A stretch of 64,000 bases of DNA from Erodium maritimum. Lineage: Eukaryota; Streptophyta; Magnoliopsida; Geraniales; Geraniaceae. Location: assembly GCA_963921825.1 (NCBI GenBank), contig OY997591.1, positions 32,323,825 through 32,387,824 of the forward strand, given 5' to 3'. The translations under genes and the position numbers were made by a program. Position 1 is the first letter of the stretch, and every line of letters begins with the position of its first letter. The notes under the pieces were generated by a model. It was not told where the DNA came from, searched no databases, and saw only the letters and a program-made list of their open reading frames with translations. Of this stretch, positions 24,201-36,495 are shown piece by piece.

Positions 24201-24557
24201 CGTTTCGGGCCCCGAACGGGAACTTTTTCCAAGACATTACGAAACTTCGCAGGCTACAAGGAAACGGCCCAACTAAGACCGCTGCGACGAAGGCTAAGCT
24301 TTTTGGATCCAAAACGGTCCTCGAATGGACCAAAACGTCGCCCTGTTGACTTTTCCAGCGAAAAGTCAACATTTCCCAAACTGACCAGAAAGTTGCCCCG
24401 AGTCCCCCGGAACTCACTTTGGTCAATAACGGGGTCAACTTAAGTCCGGTATGACCCTCGGGGTCCAATTCCGGTTCAATACAGTGTCTGCTCAAAAATT
24501 TTAAATTTTCCTATTTTTCGCAGGTTTGACTGGCGTTGACCGGGAGTGGTTATTACA
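21239..24557 (-). mobile_element. Tekay-type solo LTR
   Basis: A single 3319-bp LTR beginning TGTCACGCCCC and ending GGTTATTACA on the plus strand, with no internal region. The 5-bp duplication TGGTG lies on both sides (21234-21238 and 24558-24562). This is the footprint of recombination between the two LTRs of one element. It is longer than the 2.8-kb copies, mainly from extra units of the 'ggctctcaaggccaccca' minisatellite (about 22330-22630) and extra 'cccgtagcatgcttttctaa' units (about 22860-23025). Confidence 0.92.
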
Positions 24558-25244
24558 TGGTGAGTTACAATTTTTTGTGTTTTAGGGTTTTGATTCAATC
24601 TTGTTCGTTTAGTTATTTAGCTTTTTGATTATAGTAATCCGTTTGTAGAGAATGAAGAACAAGGTTGCTGAATCTACAACATTATGCAACAGGGACACCG
24701 AATCAGGTAATTTGAGAATATAGTGTTTGTAGTTTGTGGATTTTTTATAGTTGCTATGTTTTCAGAGTGCTTGTGTTTTGCTTTTAGTGTACACCATTTC
24801 AACTCAATAATGAAACTACCATGAAATTATTCAACTATGAGATGATTTTGATCTACGCAAACAGGTAAACCATTTTACGTAAAACAGAATGATTATTTCC
24901 GCAAACTAGAATTTTGTATCTTCAGAATATTAATTTCCGAAATTCAACAGGGTAGAACACGTGTCAAGCTTGCAGTAAAAAGTAAGGTAATCATGATTTT
25001 AATTTTTGATGTGAATACACGCAACCGTCGTTTCATTTTTGATCTGACTACAACCGCCCTTTCATTTCGCCCTTTCATTTCAATATCTTCTGGCATCATT
25101 ACAAAAATCTCTTCGCGCCAAACGAAAAGCTTCCCAAATTAATGGCGTCGTTCCATTTCCTCAAATTATCTGATACCCTTTGATATCTTTATATTTAAAC
25201 ACAAATCAACTATTTTCTCATCATCCCTATCGTAGTAGGAAGCC

Positions 25245-25850
25245 ATGTCATCATCTCCAAAGTCTCCATCTATTCTGTATTCTAACAGTGATGGAGACAA
25301 ATGGCAATCTTTCGAATGCAAGTCTCCACCATCACAAATCTTCGGTAGTGATGATGACGACGACGACGTCTGTTCAAAGAGGCGCAGGCTGAATCCTTCC
25401 TCCTCCTCCTCCTCCTCTTCCTCCTCCTCCTCCTCTGATGATGACCCTCTCATCAATGAGTGCGACATTCCTCAACCGGGGGATCCTGATTATGAATCAC
25501 CGCCGGATGAATATGAAGATGAAGAGGACAATGAGAAAGAAGATGAAAAAGAAGAAGAGAATGAGGAAGAAGATGAAGAGGATGAAGAGGAGAATGAGGA
25601 GGAAGAACCTCCAACCGCACCTGCTCCCGCAACTGCTCCCGCAGAGGATGATGAAGAAGATAGTTGTTATGTTGATGAAGATTGGCTGGATGATGAAGAA
25701 GAAGATGTCCATGCAGAGGATGATGAAGAAGTGCAAGAGGGAGAAGAGGATGAAGAAGATAACATAAACCCATATGGGGAGGATCCTGAGGAAGGAGTTG
25801 TTGAAGATGAAGAAGATTTCTGGGATGATGATGATGATGATGATGCTTAA
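25245..25850 (+). CDS. Unrecognised highly acidic 201-residue protein
   Basis: An open frame from a true ATG at 25245 (context GCCATGTC) to TAA at 25848-25850. The N-terminal 60 residues are mixed (Ser-rich, one KRRR basic patch near residues 45-48 that could act as a nuclear signal), followed by a Ser run, a short Pro-rich linker (PTAPAPATAP) near residues 125-135, and long Asp/Glu runs to the end (DDDDDDDA). A TATA-like 'tatatttaaac' lies about 55 bp upstream. The sequence is low-complexity and matches nothing I recognise. It sits inside the TIR transposon, so it may be a passenger gene or a fortuitous frame in GAA/GAT repeats. No splice evidence was sought. Confidence 0.45.
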   Translation: MSSSPKSPSILYSNSDGDKWQSFECKSPPSQIFGSDDDDDDVCSKRRRLNPSSSSSSSSSSSSSDDDPLINECDIPQPGDPDYESPPDEYEDEEDNEKEDEKEEENEEEDEEDEEENEEEEPPTAPAPATAPAEDDEEDSCYVDEDWLDDEEEDVHAEDDEEVQEGEEDEEDNINPYGEDPEEGVVEDEEDFWDDDDDDDA

Positions 25851-26218
25851 TTACTGTAGTTTTTTAAATTTATTTTTTGTGGAAAGTAAATATTTCAACA
25901 TATGAAATCAATCATGTTTAAGCTTATTTTTGGTTTGTGGATACAGTTGTTTTTGTTTGCAAATACAAGAACCACAGTTTGCGTTTATAATCATCCCAGT
26001 TTGCAAAAAAGTAAACCAAAATGAAAACCGTTTGCGGATATGGATATAATAGTTTGCGGATGAAGAACAAATCGTTTGCAGAAAAGCTAAATAGAGCAAA
26101 TGACATTTATCGGAAATCTTTTAATTCATAACACAGGTTGAACAAAAGAGCACCATACAAAAAAGAGTAGAAGAAAACCATCTTCTTCTAGGTCGTTCAT
26201 TGACGCTTTGGTACCCAA

Positions 26219-26530
26219 CTATAACATATATATAGCACGATCCAGTGCACTGTTAACTTCTGTCACTCTGGACAAGAGGTCTTTGGCTATAGTTATGCAG
26301 TCACCTGACATGTCCTTATCGGCGATTTTGGCGGTCTCAACCACAAGATCGATATCAAATTTTGCCTCCAGCATCATCACCTTTAAGTTCTTGTGCTTCA
26401 TTGTGACCTTCTCAACATTGAGAAGAATGTTGTATTTTGCGAATATGGTATCTCCCCTCTTCAGCAACTCTTCCTTTGTTAGGAGATCGATGTTAGTGTT
26501 CTTACCTTTCTCGGTGTTGCAAGCATCCAT
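26219..26530 (-). CDS. Unrecognised 103-residue helical protein
   Basis: ATG at 26530 and stop at 26219. The product is predominantly helical with heptad-like Leu/Ile/Val spacing (LLTKEELLKRGDTIFAKYN; later IAKDLLSRVTEVN), charged and without Pro after the start, suggesting a small coiled-coil protein. There is no signal peptide or membrane segment. A TATA box on the same strand lies about 80 bp upstream (26608-26617). It lies head-away from the acidic ORF in the same transposon. Function unknown; it could be a captured exon. Confidence 0.45.
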   Translation of the reverse strand: MDACNTEKGKNTNIDLLTKEELLKRGDTIFAKYNILLNVEKVTMKHKNLKVMMLEAKFDIDLVVETAKIADKDMSGDCITIAKDLLSRVTEVNSALDRAIYML

Positions 26531-26607
26531 GGTTTATAATTGGGAGAGAGTTGAGGTTTGCTAAGAGTTGATGTTGAGTTTATGTTTTGTTTGCGCAATT
26601 TTTCTGT

Positions 26608-26617
26608 ATATATAGGC
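26608..26617 (-). promoter_or_regulatory. TATA box upstream of the 103-residue ORF
   Basis: On the minus strand the site reads CTATATATAC, about 80 bases before the ATG at 26530. It is an exact plant TATA match, but the region is AT-rich. Confidence 0.45.
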
Positions 26618-26620
26618 AAA

Positions 26621-27318
26621 ATGTAGGGTTTAGTTGGATTGGTGGGTCCCTAAACATTTTTAATCTTTAATTGTTTCATATGTATCTCATATGAGTATAC
26701 AGTTTTTCTCGTTTGCGGATAACGATATAATCTTCTGCGGATGACTAAGAAATCGTTAGCGGATAAGCTAAAGAGGACAAATCCGTTTTTGATATTTAGT
26801 TTGCAGAATTTTTTTATGAGGATACAGTTAATGTCGTTTGCGAATAGAGGAATCCCAGTTTGCGAAAGCTGATAGAATACCAAGAAAAACATTTTCCTTC
26901 GTAACATAGGTTGAACAAAAGGGGAGCGTACATAGGGTGTTTTTTGAGGTTTTATTTTTTATTGTTTGAGAATATAATGGAATCTAGACCAACTAAACCA
27001 AAATGTAGGGTTTAGTTGGATTTGTGGGTCCCTAAACATGTTTAATCTTTAATTTTTTCATCTGTATATCATATGAGGATATAGTTATTCTCGTTCGCGT
27101 ATAACGATATAATCTTCTGCGGATGACTAACAAATCGTTTGCGGATAAGCTAAAGAGGACAAATCCGTTTTTGATGTTTAGTTTGCAAAATTGGTTTATG
27201 AGGATACAGTTAATGTATTTTGCGAATAGAGGAATCCCAGTTTGCGAAAGTTGACACAATAGGAAGAAAAACGTTTTCCTTCGTAACATAGGTCGAAAAA
27301 AAGAGGAGGGTACATTGG
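26621..27318. repeat. Tandem duplication, about 382-bp unit
   Basis: The unit starting 'atgtagggtttagttgga' at 26621 recurs at 27003 with about 90% identity over its length. A third partial copy ('gtgttttttgaggttttatt') resumes at 39185, right after the LTR inserted at 27324. The LTR therefore landed inside the array. Confidence 0.8.
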
Positions 27319-27510
27319 GTGTTTGTAAAGACCGAGAAAAAAGTTTAACGTTTAAATTATTTAATAATAACGTCGAGGTTGGGAACGAGTTTGTTTTGTG
27401 TTTAAAAAAAAAGAGAAACAGGTCTGGACCATGCCCGGCGCGCAGGCCAAGCCCAGCCCAGCCGTCCTTGGGCCGCGAGCTGCCTGAGGCCCAACTCGAG
27501 TCAGGCCCGG

Positions 27511-27544
27511 GTATTTAACCCCCATTTCCTCTCTGAAACCCTAA
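27511..27544 (+). promoter_or_regulatory. LTR promoter: TATA word and telo-box
   Basis: GTATTTAACC (27511-27520) is followed 16 bases later by AAACCCTAA (27536-27544), the telo-box seen in promoters and leaders of plant housekeeping genes, and then a CT-rich leader. This looks like a working U3 promoter start region. Use by any gene is not shown. Confidence 0.5.
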
Positions 27545-29099
27545 TTTTTTCCCTCTCCTCACGCAGCCGACCCCTTGGCTCTCTCTCCTTCTCTCCCTTC
27601 TCCAGCTCACGCCCGCCTCCCTCACCAAGCCGCCGCCGTCCCGACCTCGACCCTTAACCTCACTGACCAGTTCCCTCTCTTCCTCGTCTCCGGCAGTCCG
27701 AGCCCGACGCCCGTCGTCCGTCTCTCTCTCCCTCTCGCCGTTCTCTCTCTCCGCTCGAGCTCGCCGGCGCTTGTCCGGATCTGAGGAGAACCCTCAGCCA
27801 CACTCCGCCCTCCATCTCGACCGGCCCGTCCAGGCCGCCGCCGACTCCCTCTTCACCTCCCTCTCAGATCCCGAGCCAGCTCTCCCTCGCCTCCACACCG
27901 AGCTCGCCGTCCCTCCCCGTGAGCGTTTCGGGTTCGCCGGCGATGGAGTCGATCTTCGCACCAGATCCGAGCTCCCGCCGCCGCCTTTTCCCTCACCGAG
28001 CTCCTCCGTCTCCGACCCCCCCCTCTGAAGCTCGATCTCCCTCTTCCACGACCGTCTCGGACGCCATAGCAGTCGACCCTTCCGTCGTCGTCCATCCCCA
28101 CGGTGAGAAACGCAATCCGTGAGGGTTTGGTCGCCGGTGGCCGGCCAGACTCGATTCGAGCCTCGTTCTCCTTCGTCTCCCTTTTTGCTTCTTTTTCCCG
28201 AACCTTCTTTAGATCTGGTTGTTGGTGAACCATTTTCTCGTTTAGATCTGGACGTTTGGGTTCGTAGAGTAGCGAAATCAAAAGAAAAGAAAATGAAAAA
28301 ACCTTTTATGTTTTAAATCAAGCAGATTTCGAAAACAGTTTTAATTGGAAACTTGGGTTGTTAAAATGGACTGGAACGATTCACCGGATCCTTAACAAAA
28401 ATGAGAACTTGGAACTGTTGAAAAAAACTGGAATTGATTTTTGGAAATGAGAACGATTAATCCGGACCGTTAATCGGATCTAGGACGAGAAAAGCGGGAA
28501 CTAGACACCTCGGGATCTGTGCTCGGGATCTGTGCTTGGAAAACGTGCACCGGGTTATGTGCTCGGGGTTTGGGTGCTCGAACTCGATTCGTCGGTTAAT
28601 CCCGCTTTTCACTCGTCCGAGTTTGAAAGGGGCAACTGCTGTTTTAAAGTGGACTGTACCAGAATTGATGGTAAGTTTTATCTGTTAAATTCAGACTGGG
28701 GCTCCGCCCGAGAAGACCAGAGTCGGACCCAGACTTGGATTTTGTGGACTTCGCCCTGGAAGACGGTGTTGGCCCGGTCGTCAGCAGCTAGGAGACGCTG
28801 CTGTAGTATCGTCTCGAGGTAGGGAAAAGTAGCCAGATCTCGGCCCTGATTAGGGAAAGTTAACAGTAGAATTGCATGTGACACCGGGGTGTTGTGGGTT
28901 GAGTATGTTTATTTAAATATTAGAAAAGTATGATACGGGAACGTAGCGTTTACGAGAAAAGCATGTGACACTTAGTAGTGTCATAGGAACAGAGAACTTA
29001 GAGATCTTAGAATTACTGGAGGCATATGACCATGCCTGGAGGTTGATTGTAAAACTGTTGAGATTAGGACTGTTGGAGGTGTTAGTTATGCCGGAGATT

Positions 29100-29440
29100 G
29101 TTTGTGTAATTCGTGTCTTGGGTGGCCATGAGAGCCCGCACTTTATTATTGTGTCTTGGGTGGCCTTGAGAGCCCGTGTTATTAGTGTTGTGTCTTGGGT
29201 GGCCTTGAGAGCCCGTGCTATTAGTGTTGAGTCTTGGGTGGCCTTGAGAGCCCGTGCTATTAGTGTTGTGTCTTGGGTGGCCTTGAGAGCCCGTGCTATT
29301 AGTGTTGAGTCTTGGGTGGCCTTGAGAGCCCGTGCTATTATTGTTGAGTCTTGGGTGGCCATGAGAGCCCGTGTTATTATTTGTGTTTTGGGTGGCCATG
29401 AGAGCCCGTACTTTACTGTTGGTGTTTTGGGTGGCCATGA
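29100..29440. repeat. LTR minisatellite, about 41-bp unit
   Basis: About eight units of 'cttgggtggccttgagagcc' plus a variable part, inside the solo LTR. The inverse of the same unit makes the 'ggctctcaaggccaccca' arrays in the minus-oriented LTRs. Confidence 0.85.
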
Positions 29441-29721
29441 GTGCCTGTAGGGTTGTCGAACCCGTGTCTTTACCTTTGGTGTTTTGGGTGTCCATGAGTG
29501 CCCGTAGGGTTGTTGAACCCGTGTCCTTACTGTTGGAGTCTTGGGTGGCCATGAGTGCCCGTGGGGTTGTTGAGCCCGTGTTTTATGGTTGGTGTCTTGG
29601 GTGGCCATGAGTGCCCATGGGGTTGTTGAGCCCGTGAGTTACCGTTGGTGTGTCTTGGGTGGCCATGAGTGTCGTGGGGTTGTTGAGCCCGTGAGTTATG
29701 GTTGGTGTGTCTTGGGAGGCC

Positions 29722-31409
29722 TGTTGGGTCTCGAGGTAAGGTTGGAGATGAACCAACTCGCAGCGGAAAATCAATGAAAACCAAGAGACAATTAGAACCA
29801 TGAAACAACTAACAAAGAATGGATTAACAAGAGAAAAATTCAGCACTAGTTCTTACCAAAACAAGAACACCGGTTAACGAATGATTGGCTTGAGTCTCCA
29901 AGACGCCTACGTATCCACATGGGAATCAAAGCCACGTAGTTCTTCTCTTTGAGGACTCAAGAACACAAAAATGGAGGAGGAAACTAGCCAAACCCGAAAT
30001 GGCCATGGAAGAGGGAGAGAAAATGTGTTTCCTATTCTTGTCTTGTCTTTGTTATGTTGAAAAAAGATGACTTAAACATAACAAAACCCATACTTGTCCA
30101 ACTAAAGGCATGGGACAAGTATGGTGTCAAGTAAGGTGTAAATAGGACAAAGTATGGCAAGACAAGATTGTGTTAGGTGGTGAATCACCAACACCTTAAT
30201 CCTTGTCTTGCTTACTTAGTACTAATTAATCAAGACTTGATTAATTAGTTCCATGGGCCTTGGTTGCATGGGCCTTTCATGGGCCTCTTGGAACATGGCC
30301 CGTGACCATTTCCAACGAGGTCCCGTGATTCGCTCATCGCCTCCATGCCTTCCATACCGGAAATGTCCAACATTATCCGACGCGATCAATCCCAAGACTC
30401 CAAGCCTTATCTCGATCCGTAAAGTCCTATTCACTTACGGGCACATGACCCAAAACCCAGTTTTGGTCATGTCCCGAGACAACTCCCTTTTGGCCATTCT
30501 CCATAAATGTGTCAATGAGTTTCATCCTCCGGTGTGACCCTTAGGTTTATGCATGTCAATAGATCAACGTAAAATCCCATTTTACTTGATCCTATTTAAG
30601 TGGCAACTAACGAGACTTTAGTATTGCCTGACACTACATAACGAATCGACCCTGTCGATTCTAACCTTTCCGTCGTCCCTGTCATTATCCTTTTATCTCC
30701 GATATCCTGATTGAGATAAGGCATAGAGCCGTCATCCTTATTATTCTCAATCACCGTTCCTTGATATGTGAGATGACTGAAGATATGATACCCAGTATCA
30801 TGTGCATGGCCATGCTATTCTTTCAGTCACTCTCGATCAAGCGGCCGAGAACCGATATCTTTCCCATACCTTAGTATGAGGGATAAATCCCTTAGCCGTC
30901 TTTCGTGTCACTCATGTAGCCCGTCCCCAAGCCAATCCTGGCCGTTATGGAAGCCCTGTTACGGACAACGTTAGGCTCAGGTCAAACTAGGTTGTTGACT
31001 ACATAGCGATCACAAAGACTCCTTGGTCTAAGGATACATGACAAGCTACAACACTGAATATGTTCATGACTTAATCTATGGCACATATTCAGGGCGGGTC
31101 GTCCAATATCATGTCCCACATGATATCTATGATCAGACTCCGGAATCTCATTCCAATGACTAACAGAACGTAAGCCATAAAGAGCCATCTTTCATACTAG
31201 TCGCTTCTAGTGAAGCTTTGTTGACTAGGGACCCATCGAGTGTGATCTATCTCGATCTATGGTTCTATTCGCATGGTGGGCATAGATCAGAGCACACATC
31301 GATATATTACTCCAACACATAAGTAATATAAAGCCGCTTTAATTTTATTGCTAACGATGATATATACATTTGGACATTTAGGATTGAACTACGGGCACTA
31401 AGACTAACA
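29722..31409 (-). repeat. 3' LTR of the young copia element
   Basis: 1688 bp, TGTTGGGTCTCG...AAGACTAACA on the plus strand; virtually identical to 36496-38183. Confidence 0.95.
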
Positions 31410-31420
31410 ATCTCCCACTT
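31410..31420 (-). other. Polypurine tract of the young copia element
   Basis: The minus strand reads AAGTGGGAGAT directly before the 3' LTR (TTGTTAG at the border region), the usual copia form. Confidence 0.85.
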
Positions 31421-31560
31421 GCCCTAGTTCCAATCTAAACTCCTATATGTCCCCATCGACTTTACATGTCTAACATGTTCAGGCAGTGACACTGCCTTAG
31501 TCAACGAGTTGGCTATGTTATCATCTGTTGCAATATCGGTTATCTTCACTTCACCTCAGT

Positions 31561-34500
31561 TCAGTATTTATCTGATGAGGTGGATACGCCGCAGTACATG
31601 TTTGGATTTGTTATGCGATCTAGGCTTTTAGCTTGCGCAATGGCCCTTGTGTTGTCGCAAAATGGATTCACCGGACTGGATGGGTTTTTAATTACACCCA
31701 GCCCTGCCATGAATTTCCAAATCCACATAGCCTCCTTAGCTGCCTCTGCAGCATCCATGTACTTGGCCTCTGTCGTAGATTCGGCAATGGTATCTTGCTT
31801 TACGCTTTCCCAGCTAAAGCTCTGCCATTCAGCGTAAACACATATCCTGATTGACTTCTAAAGTCATCTGGATTTGTCTTGGAAAACTAGCGTCTACTCA
31901 TCCTTCGACGACTAGTTCAGCATCATCTTTCCCCCGGGTTAGAATGATGTCTACTGGTACAACATAAGGCTTACGAGACGTCTGGTCTCATACATGTCAT
32001 GGCATATATGATCGATCCTGCCCCCAGGCGCATAGGATTCTCATCATCCTTTTCAGCTCATCAGGTGTCTTAGGACACTGAGTCTTGCTGAGATGAATGC
32101 CATGACTAGTGGGTAAGAGTCCTTTCTTTGAATCGAGCATTAAGAACCTACTCAATGCCTTGTTCACATAGGTTCCCTGACTTAAATCCAAGACCCTCTT
32201 GGTGCGATCTCTACATATCTTAATCCTTAAGATATGAGAAGCATCGCCTAAGTCCTTTATTGAAGAACACTTCCTCAACCAAGCTTTAGTCTCGTGCAAG
32301 GTTGGGATGTCGTTTTCAATGAGAACCAGAAAGGTAATATTGCTCCCACTAGCCTTCTTATAAACGCAAGATTCATCCTCGTTCTTGATTAAGCCAAATC
32401 CAATTACAGCTTCATCAAAACGAAGGATCCAACTCCGAGAAGTTCGTTTCAATCCATAAATGGATTTCAACAACTTATAAATCTTTCCTTTATTCTTCGG
32501 ATCGTCAAAACCTTTGGGCCGAGACATACAAACGTACTCAGTCAAATTTCCATTTAGGAAAGCGGTTTTGACATCCACTTGCCATATCTCGTAATTATGA
32601 TACGCAGTTATGTCAAGAAGAATTTGGATCGATTTTGACCATAGCCACTAAGGAGAAGGTTTCCTCATAGTCAATCCATTGGATCTGCCTATAACCTTTC
32701 GCCACCAGTTGAGCTTTGTAGGTCAGAGGGTTGCCGTCCATGTCAAACTTCACCTTGAAGATCCATTTGCATCCTATGGTCCTCACACCATTGATGGGAT
32801 CAACCGGTTCCCAGACTCGGTTGTCCGACATGGATTGCATTTCCTCCCTCATGGCTCCCAGCCATAACTCGGAGTTGGGCCCATCCACGACTTCCTGAAA
32901 GGTGGCTGGATCATCGTGATCCACCATGACTTCATTGTCACCTCCGGATACCATATCTTGGAGGTGGAAGATTGATCCTTTCAAATCGCCTTGGACCTTC
33001 CGGAATTGTAACAGGAATTGGTTCTTACTCTACGACAATCTCTGGCTCCTTTCTACTGGGTTGCCAATTGGTTTAGACAGATCTGTACCATCCTGAATTT
33101 CTTCGAGATGCACAGTCCTCCCAATGACGTCTTTGGAAACAAAACTTCTTTTCCATAAAGACCCCACCCCAAGCGACGAACACCATGTTCTCACTGGGAT
33201 TGTAGAAATAGTATCCCCTTGTTGCTTTGGGATACCACACGAAGGTGCATATCTCAGATCTTGGTTCGAGCTTAGTCGAAACCAAATGTTTCACATAAGC
33301 CTCGCAACCACAAATCTTTAGGAAGGACAAAGCGGGCATCATCCCGTACCATTTTTAAAATGGTGTCCATTCCACACCATTCGTCGAAGCCCGATTCACT
33401 ATGAATGCGGTCGTCTCTAGAGCAAAACCCCTAAAAGAGATTGGGAGATCAGTCCAACTAATCATGGAACAGACCATTGTCTAACAATGTCCGATTTCTC
33501 CGTTTGGCTACACCTTTTAACTACAGTGACCTAGGAGGAGTCCATTTCAAAAGGATCCCATTCTCTTTTAGATGATCTAATAACTCTGTGGTCAAGTATT
33601 TTCCACCTCGATCCAATCGAAGTGCCTTAATACCTTTGTCGAGCTGGTTTTCTACTATAGTCTTAAACTCTTTGAATTTATCAAAAGCTTCAGACTTATG
33701 TCTCACCGAATAGACATAACCATATTTACTGTAATCATCAGTAAATGTGATAAAGTAGCTAAAACCCCTCCTGGCAAGTGAACTTATTGGTCTACACACA
33801 TTCGAGTGTATCAACCCCAATAATTCACCCGCCCTTTCATCGCGATCGATAAAGGGCACTTTAGTCATTTTGCCCATCAAACAAACCTTGCACCTATCGA
33901 TCGAATGGAATTCGAATGAACCTGAAAGCCCGCACTTCTGAAGTGCTGATAGGCGCTTCTTGTTTATGCGACCCAAATGACAGTACCATAACAGAGTTAG
34001 GTTTAAATCGTTGGATTTAGACCTCTTGCTATTAACGGAATATATAGAACTTGAGGCATTGTTACCCATATCTAATATGTACAATCCTCCAACCATGTCA
34101 GTACTGGTATAAAACATATCATTGCATAGAACATTGAAAACTCTATTTCCAATATTAACATTATATCCTTCCTTGTCAAACACGGATACAGATATAATAT
34201 TCCTACTAAGAGTAGGTATGCAATATACATTATACAATACTAAGACAAGGCCTCTTGGCAAAGCAAGACTCATGGATCCTACAGCAGTTGCCACAACTCT
34301 GAGGTCCATTTCGTGCTTTCCAAATCTCTCCTACTTTCAGCCACCATATATTAGTGCATGTGTGAGATTCAGTCATGGTATCTAATACCCATGAATCTTT
34401 GGAAGTAGAGAGATGTAGCTCTATAGAGTTAATACCGAATGAAGGCACGGTCCCACCGCCCTTCCTTAGATCATCCAGGTTTCCTGATGAAGGCGCAGTC

Positions 34501-34960
34501 CTACTGCCCTTCTTCAGATCATCCAGGCTATTTGATGAAGGCGCAGTCCCACTGCCCTTCTTCAGATCAGCCGTGAACTTCCTGTAATCCCGGTTCCAAT
34601 GACCAGGCTGTTGGCAGTAGAAGCAGACATTCTCAGGTGTCTCATCTTTCCTGCCAAGTGCGCATGGGCCCAGCCCTTGCCACTTCCAATTCCCTTGTTG
34701 ACCATCAGAATATCCTTGGATCCCAGATCCCTGAGATATTCTTCTCAGCAGCTGATGACACTTCATGTAACTCTGATATGGTCTTAGAGACAGCCTTGTC
34801 AAGGACATATTCTTTGCGTTCAGACTTGAGGACTATCCTCAAAAATTCTGTACCAGTCCAAATAGTTTGTCCCATTTAGCTTGACCCTGTCAAGAATGGT
34901 TTTTAATGACAAACTATTAATGTTCGCTGAATTTGCCATTTGATCTACAACAGATAAAAT
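31561..34960 (-). pseudogene. gag-pol region of the young copia element
   Basis: Visible parts on the minus strand: Gag CCHC knuckle (CFYCQQPGHWNRDYRK); GAG-pre-integrase (LLWYCHLGRINKKRL, CKVCLMGK); integrase (FITFTDDYSKYGYVY, ALRLDRGGKYL); reverse transcriptase (GCKWIFKVK, MDVKTAFLNGNL, SIYGLKRTSRSW); RNase H (EAMWIWKFMAGLG). Domain order PR-INT-RT-RH is that of Ty1/copia. The region is broken; see the element entry. Confidence 0.9.
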
Positions 34961-36482
34961 TCAATCAGTAAACTGAATAAATTTTATGAAGATCAAGCTT
35001 AAACACCAACAATCAATTCTAAACCTTTAGAATCTTAAACCAAGATCCTTGATTCACTCGATTAAGCTGAACTAATGCTCACCACTTAATCGAGCTATGT
35101 AGGTAGGAATCCATCCAATCACATCCAATGTGACTCATGGCTAGGGTATGTACTTATGTACACGACTTACCCTATCTGTTACCCTAGCTCAACCTCAGGC
35201 TAAGAATCGTAGTCGGGTCCACCAATTTTCAACTATGGCTCGTCACTATGTAGGTGCTCCGCTAATGCGCACGACACCCACATATGTCGTCCAAACCTAC
35301 TACCCCGCTTTCCCATGGATGCTCCGCTAATGCGCACGACACCCATAGGACGGGGAGGTAGTAAGGTGTTGATGATTGGGAGGTATCGGACATGACCCGC
35401 TTTTACTTGTCCAGTTGTGTTCAAAACTTTGGCACATCCTAGATGCGATGAGCACATCAACTACATTCCAAATGCAATGATGCCTCAAATTACATCCAAT
35501 GTAATTCTTCCTTTGAACCCGTCAACTACATCCAATGCAATGACGGTTCTAAGGGTTCACACACAAGGATTAAAATTCCAATTTTATCTTTGCATGTGAG
35601 GTGATATGCTCGGTAAATAAAGTTAGGCATGCAATTCTAAAGCACATAGAATTAATCATGCATAAACTAAACCAAGCATAAAGCGATAAATGTGCACATA
35701 ATAGCCCCCTAAACTAACTCCCACTAGCTTCTTGAGCTCCACCGACTCCAAGCCGATGCCAACACCCGAAAAGCCACCAAATGACCTTTTCGCCCTTTCT
35801 TCATCTTGAGTAAAATATTACAATTTAATACACGACTCGCAGGTCGGGAATAAATAAATATTACAAACAAGTGGTTCGACGACCACACCTTGAAAGAATA
35901 ATTACACGTTACCTCTAACGGCTCGCAGGCCGTGAAAAGCGATAAATAATTAAATTGAGCTCGGGGCTATTATGTGCACCATGCCAACATCACATCACAC
36001 ATCGTGTTATCAAACAAGAATGTTATCAAACATCATGTGATTTTCCGGTTTTAATTAATAGCCAAGTTTCGAAAATTTTTGATGCTCGGTTTATCGAAAC
36101 CGTTCAAAAATGAAACTTTTGAACATTTGATCTTCGAGTTCGTCATGACGGTTCCAAACTCGTCATAACTAACAAAACGGTTTAGCCTTGGCATATCAAC
36201 CATCCAATGGTCATGCTTGGCCTAGCTCCGTCCAACGGAGCCCCGTTCGGTCCCGGTTTCGGCTCCCCGAGAGTCCCGCTCCCGAGACCCGAAAAATCAA
36301 ATTTTTTTCAAAATTTCCAGATTTGAAATAATTTTCAAAAATTCATTTTACATGCATTAAATCCATAAACAATAATTTAAAACATGTTATCAAACAATTT
36401 AGCAAAACAACATGCCAAAAACGAAACTTTCAAGCAAAACCGAAACTTTGAACACCGTCTTGTGAATCCCGAAGGTAGCACG

Positions 36483-36494
36483 GCTCTGATACCA
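36483..36494 (-). other. Primer binding site, initiator-Met tRNA (young copia)
   Basis: The minus strand reads TGGTATCAGAGC, one base from the 5' LTR. Same primer as the Tekay element. Confidence 0.95.
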
Positions 36495-36495
36495 C

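Larger units (their letters stand above)
25940..27260 (+). repeat. Iterated GTTTGC words (subterminal-type repeats)
   Basis: By eye GTTTGC occurs about 14 times here, mostly as cGTTTGCGGATa or aGTTTGCGAAa, and about three more times at 39250-39320. On the left side of the same transposon (24850-24920) the inverse word GCAAAC occurs at least twice. Chance would give about one copy. Such arrays near the ends of DNA transposons often bind transposase (family knowledge); that role here is inference. Confidence 0.6.

Noticed and set aside
25453-25773. Minus-strand open frames rich in Leu, His and Phe opposite the acidic ORF
   Set aside because: They are shadows of GAA/GAT repeats on the other strand.
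27575-28316. Pro/Ser-rich open frames that look like the first exons of a gene
   Set aside because: The stretch is the U3 part of an LTR bounded by a GTGTT duplication; the GC-rich CT-repeat composition explains the frames.
29100-29440. Regular repeats reminiscent of a CRISPR array
   Set aside because: The spacers are themselves repeats, the DNA is a plant LTR, and there are no cas genes.
28913-29810. Long open frames with a repeated 'RALKATQD' or 'SWVALRARAI' peptide
   Set aside because: They are translations of the 41-bp LTR minisatellite, open in several frames on both strands.
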